This document shows positions 1 through 5,809 of a stretch of DNA of 8,575 bases, one piece after another. Numbering within the stretch: position 1 is the stretch's first letter; each line of letters opens with the position of its first letter. Position numbers and translations under genes: made by a program. This stretch comes from Anaerolineae bacterium (GTDB taxonomy: Bacteria; Chloroflexota; Anaerolineae; B4-G1): positions 1 through 8,575 of the forward strand of contig JAUWNP010000194.1 in assembly GCA_030612585.1 (NCBI GenBank), read 5' to 3'. The notes beneath the pieces are model-generated. The model made no database searches. It was not told the origin of the DNA and saw only the letters and a list, made by a program, of their open reading frames with translations.

Positions 1-2
1 TG

Positions 3-125
3 CGGCAGAGACTGGCTCGATTTGTGCGGAAAACGCTATCGTTCTCCAAGTCAGACGTTTATCACGAAGCGGTGCTGAAGATGTATCTCCACTACTACAA
101 CACAGTGTGGTGTCCCATCAGTTAA
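3..125 (+). CDS. IS1-family transposase, C-terminal fragment
   Basis: Partial at the window's left edge: 40 residues then a TAA stop. The translation RQRLARFVRKTLSFSKS followed by HEAVLKMYLHYYNT is the characteristic C-terminal end of IS1-family transposases (InsB part of the InsAB fusion), DDE enzymes that cut and join the ends of their own element. The stop codon lies inside the element's right terminal repeat (117-140), which is the usual IS1 arrangement. Only the end of the gene is visible, so it cannot be judged whether the element is intact or active. The reading frame is open to the window edge. Confidence 0.85.
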   Translation, partial: RQRLARFVRKTLSFSKSDVYHEAVLKMYLHYYNTVWCPIS

Positions 126-140
126 TATGTAACCACTACC
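117..140 (+). repeat. Right terminal inverted repeat of an IS1-family element
   Basis: Read on the minus strand this 24-bp segment begins GGTAGTG and ends AACTGAT. IS1 termini begin GGT..TG and end ACTGAT at nearly the same length. It overlaps the transposase stop codon, and the coding sequence of the next gene becomes recognisable immediately after it (from 142), so 140 is taken as the outer boundary of the element. The expected target duplication of about 8-9 bp would start at 141; its partner lies outside the window. Confidence 0.7.
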
Positions 141-246
141 GGATAATGATCTAATCTTCAGAGTTATTCTTGCTGCACTATTCATTATCGTCTTAGGTAG
201 CAGGAAGTACTTCGAACGCCAAGCTGCAAAAACCGCGGAGCAAGGG

Positions 247-768
247 TTGGAGCAGGACAAGGACAAACGCGCCCTTATTGTCCTCGAGAGTCTGCTTCTA
301 ACTCTCAGCAACTTAGCCTTAATTGCCCACGTTGTCAATCCGCGCTGGATGTTATGGTCCACTCTTGATTTACCAGTGTGGGTGCGTTGGCTAGGTGCTG
401 CTCTGGGTGTGTCCGGAACTACGTTGCTAGTGGGTACGCATCGTGCGTTGGGGAAAAATTTTTTCGGAGGCATGAAAACCCGGCAAGGACATGAACTCGT
501 TATGAGCGGCCCATATCGTTGGATGCGACATCCAATGTACACGGCATTTATGACAATCGGCCTGTCTTGGTTCCTGCTATCCGGGAACTGGATGATTGCG
601 GTATTGTGGCTGGCAGCAACGATCTTGGTTATTTTGACGCGTCTAAAAGAAGAAGAACGAATGATGCATGAGCAGTTCGGTGAAGATTATGAGGAATACA
701 TAGAACTAACAGGACGGTTTTTGCCTCGTTTGAGATCTTCACCTAGCTCAATAAAAGACAGCGCCTAA
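247..768 (+). CDS. Isoprenylcysteine carboxyl methyltransferase (ICMT)/PEMT-family membrane protein, 5' truncated by IS1
   Basis: The family comprises integral membrane, SAM-dependent methyltransferases. Bacterial members have mostly unknown substrates. The C-terminal half carries the family signature GPYRWMRHPMY (residues 88-98 from the TTG), two hydrophobic segments around residues 99-131, then EEERMMHEQFGEDYEEY (135-151) and a terminal RFLP. Coding similarity clearly continues upstream of the TTG: codons from 142 encode DLIFRVILAALFIIVLGSRK, a typical first transmembrane helix of this family. No ATG, GTG or TTG lies between the in-frame stop at 130 and the TTG at 247, so the native start was lost to the IS1 insertion. 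The TTG has a GGAG at 237-240 with 6-nt spacing, so a shortened protein that keeps the catalytic core but lacks the first helix could still be made. Whether it works is unknown. The stop codon overlaps an attC-like motif. Confidence 0.75.
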   Translation: MEQDKDKRALIVLESLLLTLSNLALIAHVVNPRWMLWSTLDLPVWVRWLGAALGVSGTTLLVGTHRALGKNFFGGMKTRQGHELVMSGPYRWMRHPMYTAFMTIGLSWFLLSGNWMIAVLWLAATILVILTRLKEEERMMHEQFGEDYEEYIELTGRFLPRLRSSPSSIKDSA

Positions 769-786
769 CCTCTCGCTGGAGCGGAC
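763..786 (+). other. attC-like half site (R''-L'' portion) at the end of the methyltransferase gene
   Basis: GCCTAAC at 763-769 fits the integron R'' consensus RYYYAAC and overlaps the gene's TAA stop, as in many cassettes. It is followed by 9 nt and then GAGCGGAC (779-786), which resembles the AAGCSGAC L'' block of attC sites at the same spacing. A matching right half (L' and a GTTRRRY box) is not seen before the next gene at 856. It is therefore at most a broken or recombined site, and a chance match remains possible. Confidence 0.38.
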
Positions 787-855
787 CCCGCGCGCGGCGC
801 GAATTGCTCTTGGGCCTGGTTCTTCGGCGCCGGGCTTTTTCAAGGATGGTACTCA

Positions 856-1659
856 ATGTCAGCCCACCTTACTCATCCTACGCCCTACCCCGACGTCAAC
901 GCTGTGCTGCACGTATTACTATCGGACGTGCAAACCGTTTTAGGGAATCACTTTATCGGTCTGTATATTTCTGGCTCACTCGCAAGCGGTGATTTCGCCC
1001 CCCAACGCAGCGATATTGATTTTGTCGTCGTCACCGCCGATGATCTTCCAGGCGAGATGCTTCCGGCTTTGGAAGCGCTGCATGCTCGCATTACTGCCAG
1101 CGGCTTGAAGTGGGCGACGAAATTGGAAGGCTCCTACATTCCGCAGCAAGCACTCCGTCGCTACGACCCGGCCCATGCACAGCACCCTGCGCTTCGTGTG
1201 GACGGGAGTTTTGGCGTAGACCAGCACGGGAGCGACTGGGTTATTCAATGCCATATCATTCGAGCACAGGGGATTGTGGTGGCGGGACCAGCCCCACACA
1301 CCTTGATTGACTCAGTCCTACCAAACGACTTACGGCGGGCTGTGCTGGGCATATTACGTGAGTGGTGGTCGCCGCAGCTCCATGATCCCTCTCGGTTGCA
1401 CAGCAGCGAGTATCAAGCCTACGCCATCCTCACGATGTGCCGGGCGCTCTGCACACTACAATATGGAATAGTCGTCTCGAAACCGGTCGCTGCACGGTGG
1501 GCGCAGCAGGCACTTGGCGAACGCTGGGCAGCGTTAATTGAACGAGCCTTAGCGTGGTCACACAATACGCAATTGGACGATTTGAACGAAACGCTGGACT
1601 TTATCCAGTACACGCTTGAACGCGGTCAGCAATTTGAGATACCTACGGATGAAGCATGA
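856..1659 (+). CDS. Aminoglycoside nucleotidyltransferase-like protein (ANT(3'')/ANT(9)-type, DUF4111 C-terminal domain)
   Basis: This 267-residue protein has the architecture of aminoglycoside adenylyltransferases, which transfer AMP from ATP to a hydroxyl of streptomycin or spectinomycin in the cytoplasm. The polymerase-beta-like nucleotidyltransferase motif is GS (residues 40-41) followed by SDIDFVVV with D53 and D55 as metal ligands. A candidate catalytic base is E91 in KLEGSY, where AadA has Glu87. WVIQCHIIRAQGIVVAGPAP (128-147) and the helical C-terminal part with AILTMCRALCTLQYGIVVSKPVAARW (around 190-215) match the AadA/DUF4111 C-terminal domain. An AAGGA ribosome binding site lies at 842-846, 9 nt before the ATG. 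No promoter is obvious. The sequence is diverged from clinical aadA genes, so actual drug resistance is an inference. The attC-like motif upstream fits a cassette history for this class. Confidence 0.85.
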   Translation: MSAHLTHPTPYPDVNAVLHVLLSDVQTVLGNHFIGLYISGSLASGDFAPQRSDIDFVVVTADDLPGEMLPALEALHARITASGLKWATKLEGSYIPQQALRRYDPAHAQHPALRVDGSFGVDQHGSDWVIQCHIIRAQGIVVAGPAPHTLIDSVLPNDLRRAVLGILREWWSPQLHDPSRLHSSEYQAYAILTMCRALCTLQYGIVVSKPVAARWAQQALGERWAALIERALAWSHNTQLDDLNETLDFIQYTLERGQQFEIPTDEA

Positions 1660-1922
1660 GATTCCTACTCCACGTGTCAACATCCTAACCTGGACGAGCC
1701 AGAGCCAAAATAGTCCTTACCACAAAGGACACCAAGGACACTAAGAAACCACAGACCCAACCTTTGTGCTCTTTGTGTCCTTCGTGGTTCAACTTTTCCA
1801 AACTCCTTGTCTATTGTGCAAGAATTTAATCGTCAAGGTATTAGATCACACCGAACAAGGCGTTCCAGTCAAGACATAAGGCCAGACGACAAGTGGAAAT
1901 GTCAGCATGAAAGGAGATAAAG
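1660..1922. other. Intergenic region between the nucleotidyltransferase and exported-protein genes
   Basis: Apart from the 9-bp-unit hairpin at 1719-1789 and the strong Shine-Dalgarno sequence AAGGAG at 1911-1916, nothing further is supported here. TTGTGC at 1815 with TATTAG at 1839 (18-nt spacing) is a poor promoter match and is not called. Confidence 0.5.
1719..1789. repeat. Imperfect inverted repeat built from 9-bp units
   Basis: The left arm (about 1719-1745) contains successive units CACAAAGGA, CACCAAGGA and CACTAAGAA. The right arm (about 1763-1789) contains the complementary units CTTTGTGCT, CTTTGTGTC and CTTCGTGGT. The arms pair at about 22 of 27 positions around a loop of roughly 17 nt. 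Interspersed repeats of the CACAAAGGACAC type occur in many bacterial genomes. This one could form a hairpin and act as a weak terminator for the upstream gene, though no U tract follows it. Confidence 0.6.
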
Positions 1923-3422
1923 ATGCCAATCGTCAATCAACCGTTCCGTAAGTACGTAATTACTGTGTTTTCCAGCCGCATGCGCTTGCCACGTCTTTTT
2001 CTATTGGCATGTTTGCTGGCCTTGGTCACGCTCGTGCTGTGGGGTATGCCCCAGCGCGTCGCTGGGAGACCTGAAATCTTGATCGTCGCTGACGGCTCAC
2101 GGTCCAGTCTCATTCCCGTGAACTATGGTGCACAGGATTCGCAAGTAGCACCTAAGGGTAGTGTAGATCTCCGTTTCGCCACTGATGATCTATCCAGCCA
2201 TGTCGTGCTCTATTCCAGCGTACCCTTGTCCTTTACCGCCTCTTTCACTACCTATTTGCCGATTGTATCCAAGCCTGTGGCCAATCTCAAGAGTCTGGTG
2301 ACTGAGATCACCTTAACCTTGCCGCAGCCACTTGCCGCGACGAGTGGAAACTGGTGCACGTGGGGTCGGTGTTCACTGTCTCCGCGTCTTTATCATGAGC
2401 CACTTAGCGACGGTCGTACATTGGTAGGATGGACTGATTCGAGCGGCAATGGGCATATCAGCGTCATCGGCAATAGCGGGAGTCTTGATCAAACCTATGA
2501 TTTCCCGGCTCTATCCGTGCGGGGGCTGGTAGCGCATGACGATGGCAAGTTTGCAGTTCTTCTGTGGGACTCCGGTTCCAAGATAATGTGGCTTTCCAAA
2601 CGTAATACGAATGGAAGCGAGATTTGGACGACCAATATTGATGGCAGCCTGACGAGTTTCAATCCCGGGATAGGTGATAGCCGGCTGGCCTATGGAAATG
2701 ATTTGTACGCCGCGTACTTTGCAGTCCATGGAGATACAGGATGGCCCCAGGGACACGAGGGAGATCAGTTGATCTATGTGAGTAGCGATGGCACCATTCA
2801 ATCGGGGGGATGGGACTGGGGCTGTTCACATTCCATGGCTGAATTGATCAATTATCACCCGACGCTGGACAAGTTCGTCCCCGTCTGTTCCAGTGATTGC
2901 TATGCAAGCAAAGGCATCCTGCTCAACGATAACCAGGTAGTCTATCAATGCGATGGAAACTGCGGGGGGCTGGTGTCGGCCCAATTGGGGCAGATCGCAC
3001 TGAGTGACAACTCGTGGAAACTTGTCTTTAACGCATTGAACAGATCCGGTTATGTAGGGAAAGGCATCGGCTTGGCGACCATTGATGGCTCTTTCCAAAG
3101 CAGTTATGTTTGGCTGACGAACACCAATGGTGAATATGAACGCGATCCCGTCATCGCACGTTTGGGAAGCAATCTACAGACAGACCGATACTTGGTCGGC
3201 TGGACGACGACCAATGATAGTGTGTATTGGCTTGGAGTGATCAATGGGAGCGGGGACTTCCTGGCAGGGCCAGAGGAAGTGTCTTCGGCAGGGATCGCGT
3301 GGGGGAATCGGGATGACTCTTTCCGTACGCGCGCTGATGGGAGCGTGTCGTGGGTGCAAGGCAATCCAGCAAGCACGACACTTCACCTGTTTCGCTTCAA
3401 TGCATCCGTCTACATCCCGTAG
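1923..3422 (+). CDS. Exported protein of unknown function, probable beta-propeller repeats, YLPIVSK motif
   Basis: The ATG is set by AAGGAG at 1911-1916, 6 nt upstream. A second ATG at residue 20 would give a more compact signal peptide but has no such site. Residues 23-41 form a hydrophobic segment after basic residues, consistent with export, with possible cleavage near VAG (47-49). YLPIVSK at 111-117 matches a motif frequent in secreted Chloroflexota proteins. From about residue 155 the chain is dominated by loose beta-strand repeats such as RTLVGWTDSSGN, FAVLLWDSGSK, LIYVSSDGT and RYLVGWTTTNDS, each followed by a glycine-rich turn, as in beta-propellers. Seven cysteines outside the signal segment (145, 150, 301, 322, 326, 343, 347) would allow disulphides in an exported domain. 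No catalytic motif is recognised. The C terminus ends in VYIP, which looks like a shortened copy of the same YLP-type motif. Function is unknown; an adhesive or binding role would be a guess. Confidence 0.82.
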   Translation: MPIVNQPFRKYVITVFSSRMRLPRLFLLACLLALVTLVLWGMPQRVAGRPEILIVADGSRSSLIPVNYGAQDSQVAPKGSVDLRFATDDLSSHVVLYSSVPLSFTASFTTYLPIVSKPVANLKSLVTEITLTLPQPLAATSGNWCTWGRCSLSPRLYHEPLSDGRTLVGWTDSSGNGHISVIGNSGSLDQTYDFPALSVRGLVAHDDGKFAVLLWDSGSKIMWLSKRNTNGSEIWTTNIDGSLTSFNPGIGDSRLAYGNDLYAAYFAVHGDTGWPQGHEGDQLIYVSSDGTIQSGGWDWGCSHSMAELINYHPTLDKFVPVCSSDCYASKGILLNDNQVVYQCDGNCGGLVSAQLGQIALSDNSWKLVFNALNRSGYVGKGIGLATIDGSFQSSYVWLTNTNGEYERDPVIARLGSNLQTDRYLVGWTTTNDSVYWLGVINGSGDFLAGPEEVSSAGIAWGNRDDSFRTRADGSVSWVQGNPASTTLHLFRFNASVYIP

Positions 3423-3436
3423 GGAGAACAGCAAAG

Positions 3437-3466
3437 TGTACTGAACCCCTTAGATTGGACACTTTT
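3437..3466 (+). repeat. Possible IS3-family (IS150-like) terminal inverted repeat, solo
   Basis: The segment starts TGTACTGAACCCC and continues with ATTGGACAC, the general form of IS150-group ends (TGTACTG-CCCC-TTGGACA). Its orientation would place an element body to the right, but a Nudix gene start follows after 3 bp and no transposase or partner end is visible. It would therefore be a leftover end. The match is from memory of the family pattern and could be fortuitous. Confidence 0.4.
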
Positions 3467-3469
3467 TGG

Positions 3470-3775
3470 ATGGATATTTTTTCGCTGTTAGACGAGATTC
3501 AAACAATTGCACGAAACGGCCTGTACTTCGCTTCAGGTGCATATGACCGTGAGCGGTACGAGCGGCTTATGAGGCTGACGACACAAACGTATAGCGAACT
3601 GCTAGAAGTGACGGATGAGACGATAAGAACACGGTTCTTGAGCGAAATTGGTTACATTACGCCCAAAGTTGGGTCAGACGTCGCAATATTAAGTGAAATT
3701 GGTGCAATTTTGCTGATGGAAAGATCTGATGGTAGGTGGAAATCAGAACACCTGCTCCCAACCGTATCTGACTGA
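3470..3775 (+). pseudogene. Nudix hydrolase, N-terminal fragment (truncated before the Nudix box)
   Basis: The 101 codons from the ATG at 3470 give MDIFSLLDEIQTIARNGLYF, then YDRERYERL, IGYITPKVGSDVAIL and AILLMERSDGRW. This is the Nudix-associated N-terminal helical domain followed by the first strands of the Nudix fold of a hydrolase that would cleave nucleoside-diphosphate derivatives. After DGRW (ending near 3739) family members continue with LPGGW and the Nudix box GX5EX7REXXEEXG. Here an unrelated tail of 11 residues leads to a stop, and I cannot find the missing box in any plus-strand frame before mutL. The catalytic metal-binding site is therefore absent and the product is most likely inactive. 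No good ribosome binding site precedes the ATG; a possible IS end abuts it. The breakpoint near 3740 marks a deletion or rearrangement. Confidence 0.72.
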
Positions 3776-3782
3776 AGAGCAA

Positions 3783-3801
3783 ACCGAGGGACATTCTCGG
3801 T
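3783..3801 (-). terminator. Possible weak intrinsic terminator downstream of mutL
   Basis: On the minus strand ACCGAG and CTCGGT form a 6-bp stem around a 7-nt loop, followed by TTGCTCTT. It lies about 95 nt past the mutL stop codon. The stem is short and the U tract is interrupted, so the call is tentative. Confidence 0.3.
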
Positions 3802-3895
3802 GTGATGGTGGAATGCACATTTTTCTGGCCAACCCAGAGACTATTGAGAGGCTGGAGCAATTTGCGCAAGAGTTGCTAGACAGGCTGTACTCACC

Positions 3896-5656
3896 TTACC
3901 CGCTGCTCCGCCCGAACTCGCGGGCCAGTTGCTCCACGCTCAGGTGGATCATCGTGGGCCGCCCGTGAGGGCAGGTACGCGGACTGGCGCATTGCTCCAG
4001 TGCCCGTATCAGTTCCTCCATCTCCTCCCGTGCCATCACCTGCCCAGCCTTGACCGCAGCCCGCTTGCAGACGTGGCGCGCCACCGCCTCCTCGACCGTG
4101 CCCGCCAGCGGTGCATCGCCCGCCTCTAACGCCGCTGCCACGTCCTCCAGCACGCGGACCGGATCCGCCTCTGCCACGATCGCCGGGAGCGCCCGCACCA
4201 GCATCGTCGTTCCGCCAAAGGGCTCCACCCGGAAGCCCAGGCCGCCCAGTACCTCCAGGTGTTCCTCCAGCAGGCTCGCTGCCTCGGGTGCCAGTTCCAC
4301 AGGCTGTGGTTCCAGCAGCGCCTGCGACGCGACCTCGGCCCTCTGTCGCTCCGCCAGCAGCCGTTCGAACAACACCCGCTCGTGGGCAGCGTGCTGGTCA
4401 ATCAGGTACATCCCCTCCGGCCCTTCGGCCACGATATAGGTCACGCCCACTTGCCCCACCACCCGTAACGGCGGCAGTTTCCCCGCCGCCGGTGCGCGAG
4501 TGGTTCCAGTCACCGCCACGTCCAGCGGTTCCCCTTTGAGGCGCAACTGCTCACCGGCCGGTCGGGGCCTCAAGCCAGCCAGTCGCTCGCGGCGCTCCTC
4601 CCATTGGGCAGGGGACGCGGGCCAGGCAGTTGGCGGGCGAGCGGCGATGGGCACAGGGGAGCGCTCAATCAGTGTATGTCGCACAGCCCTCTGCACTGCC
4701 CGGAACACCACGTCGCCATCGCGGAAGCGCACCTCCGCTTTGGCGGGGTGCACGTTCACGTCCACCTCCTCCGGCGGGAGGCGCACCATCACCACCGCCA
4801 GCGGATAGCGCCCGGTGGGAAGAAGCGTGTGGTAAGCCTGGGTGATCGCGTAGGTCAGGCGCACGTCCCGCACCCAGCGCCCGTTGATGAAGAGCGTGAT
4901 GTAACCTCGATTGGCTCGGTGCAGCGATGGCGGACTGACGAAGCCTGCAACATGGATGCTCGATGCTGGATGCTGGTCGTCGGGGATAATCTCGAGAACG
5001 GCGGCGCCGACCTCCAGCCCATAGACCGCGACCAGTACATCACGCAAGCGGTCGTTGCCGGGCGACTGGAAAACGACCCGGTCATCGTGGGCCAGCGTGA
5101 AGCGCAGCGCCGGATAGGCCATTGCGTAACGGGTGAGCCAGCCGTCAATGTGCCTCCGCTCGGTCCGTTCGGAGCGCAGGAACTTGCGGCGGGCCGGGAC
5201 GTTGAAGAACAAGTCCTCCACCGTCATCGCCGTCCCTGGAGATCGCCCGCTCTCCTGGCGGGTGACCACCCGGCCTCCTTCCAGCCGCAGCAGTGTTCCC
5301 ACCGGCTCATCGGTCGCCCGTGTCACGAAGGTCACCCGGCTGATGGCGGCGATGGAGGTCAGCGCCTCACCCCGAAAGCCCAGCGTGGTGATGCGGGCCA
5401 GGTCGTCCGCCGTGGACAGTTTGCTGGTCGAGTGACGATGAAAGGCCAACTCCACCTCGGCGGCCGGCACCCCGCAGCCGTCGTCGGTGACGCGGATGAA
5501 CCTTTTGCCGCCAGCACGCGCCTCCACCCGCACGTCACGCGCGCCAGCGTCTATCGCGTTCTCGACCAGTTCCTTGACTACAGATGAAGGGCGCTCCACG
5601 ACCTCGCCAGCGGCGATCTGCGAGGCGACCTCTTCTGACAAAACATGAATGGGCAT
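3896..5656 (-). CDS. mutL: DNA mismatch repair protein MutL (endonuclease type)
   Basis: MutL is recruited by mismatch-bound MutS and, in species lacking MutH, nicks the new strand. The 586-residue chain starts at the ATG at 5656, which has GGGAGG at 5668-5663 with 6-nt spacing; an in-frame TTG directly upstream is less likely. The N-terminal GHKL ATPase has catalytic E29 and N33 (ELVENAIDAGA), DDGCG at 58-62, GFRGEA at 93-98 and the long GTAMTVEDLFFNVPARRKFL block. A proline/arginine-rich linker covers about 332-394. The C-terminal domain has the endonuclease motif DQHAAHERVLFE (420-431, DQHA-x2-E-x4-E), VCKRAAVKAG with C530, and CPHGRP at 562-567, so it is predicted to be a metal-dependent nickase. 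A short heptanucleotide tract at 4951-4977 encodes QHPASSIH (228-235), a peptide nearly shared with RsmA in this window. No mutS is adjacent. Confidence 0.97.
   Translation of the reverse strand: MPIHVLSEEVASQIAAGEVVERPSSVVKELVENAIDAGARDVRVEARAGGKRFIRVTDDGCGVPAAEVELAFHRHSTSKLSTADDLARITTLGFRGEALTSIAAISRVTFVTRATDEPVGTLLRLEGGRVVTRQESGRSPGTAMTVEDLFFNVPARRKFLRSERTERRHIDGWLTRYAMAYPALRFTLAHDDRVVFQSPGNDRLRDVLVAVYGLEVGAAVLEIIPDDQHPASSIHVAGFVSPPSLHRANRGYITLFINGRWVRDVRLTYAITQAYHTLLPTGRYPLAVVMVRLPPEEVDVNVHPAKAEVRFRDGDVVFRAVQRAVRHTLIERSPVPIAARPPTAWPASPAQWEERRERLAGLRPRPAGEQLRLKGEPLDVAVTGTTRAPAAGKLPPLRVVGQVGVTYIVAEGPEGMYLIDQHAAHERVLFERLLAERQRAEVASQALLEPQPVELAPEAASLLEEHLEVLGGLGFRVEPFGGTTMLVRALPAIVAEADPVRVLEDVAAALEAGDAPLAGTVEEAVARHVCKRAAVKAGQVMAREEMEELIRALEQCASPRTCPHGRPTMIHLSVEQLAREFGRSSG
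4951..4977 (-). repeat. Heptanucleotide repeat tract inside mutL
   Basis: On the plus strand GGATGCT (4954-4960), CGATGCT (4961-4967) and GGATGCT (4968-4974) follow one another, with further GG at 4975-4976. In the mutL sense this is the CATCCAG heptamer, encoding QHPASSIH. It falls in the transducer domain, just before the conserved GFVSPPSLHRANRGY strand, at a place where MutL proteins vary in length. Confidence 0.75.
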
Positions 5657-5674
5657 CAACAGCCTCCCGTGCTC

Positions 5675-5701
5675 ATTTTATCACACAACCGCGTCTAGCA
5701 A
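5675..5701 (-). promoter_or_regulatory. Weak candidate mutL promoter
   Basis: On the minus strand TTGCTA (5701-5696) and TAAAAT (5680-5675) stand 15 nt apart, upstream of the mutL ribosome binding site. The spacing is shorter than the usual 16-18 nt and the leader would be very short. It is the only A/T-rich -10-like element in this gap. Confidence 0.28.
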
Positions 5702-5708
5702 AAGCCGC

Positions 5709-5774
5709 CAGTAGTTAGCCGGAAGTGTCAGCCGGAGGCCGGGAATCGTTAACTGCTGACGGCTAACTGCTAAT
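5709..5774. repeat. Intergenic heptanucleotide repeats with an inverted partner
   Basis: Four consecutive 7-mers CGTTAAC, TGCTGAC, GGCTAAC and TGCTAAT fill 5747-5774 and end exactly where the SRP RNA -35 box begins. A degenerate copy in reverse orientation lies at about 5709-5734: CAGTAGTTAGCCG at 5709-5721 pairs with CGGCTAACTGCT at 5760-5771 with one mismatch. The tract could fold into a hairpin between the divergent mutL and SRP RNA genes. Unlike the repeat within mutL and rsmA, this heptamer creates stop codons on both strands. Confidence 0.65.
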
Positions 5775-5803
5775 TTGACATTTTGCCCTCCCTGCGGTAG
5801 CAT
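5775..5803 (+). promoter_or_regulatory. Promoter of the SRP RNA gene
   Basis: A perfect -35 box TTGACA (5775-5780), a 17-nt spacer and the -10 box TAGCAT (5798-5803) lie 7 nt before position 5810. The RNA 5' end was deduced independently from base pairing with its 3' end, so the two lines of evidence agree. This is a housekeeping sigma-70-type promoter, suitable for a constantly expressed RNA. Confidence 0.78.
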
Positions 5804-5809
5804 GACACT

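Noticed and set aside
51..542. Minus-strand open frame of 163 codons opposite the IS1 end and methyltransferase gene
   Set aside because: It reads through the IS1 terminal repeat and the conserved methyltransferase signature in antisense; it is a shadow.
1806..1844. Promoter for the exported-protein gene (TTGTCT or TTGTGC with an A/T-rich -10)
   Set aside because: Spacings or box matches are poor, and in such A/T-rich DNA similar matches are expected by chance.
3813..3968. Small plus-strand frame starting MHIFLANPETIERLEQF before the mutL 3' end
   Set aside because: About 27 residues look protein-like, but the rest runs antisense into mutL, no ribosome binding site is seen and no family is recognised. 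At most it is the remnant of a truncated gene.
4604..5587. Long open frame (327 codons) on the plus strand opposite mutL
   Set aside because: It is antisense to an unmistakable mutL, rich in His, Arg and Gly as expected from reverse-reading GC-rich codons, and shows no recognisable motif or ribosome binding site.
5709..5774. Heptamer tracts as a CRISPR array
   Set aside because: Units are 7 bp, directly adjacent and without spacers, so this is tandem repetition and not a CRISPR array. No cas gene is present.
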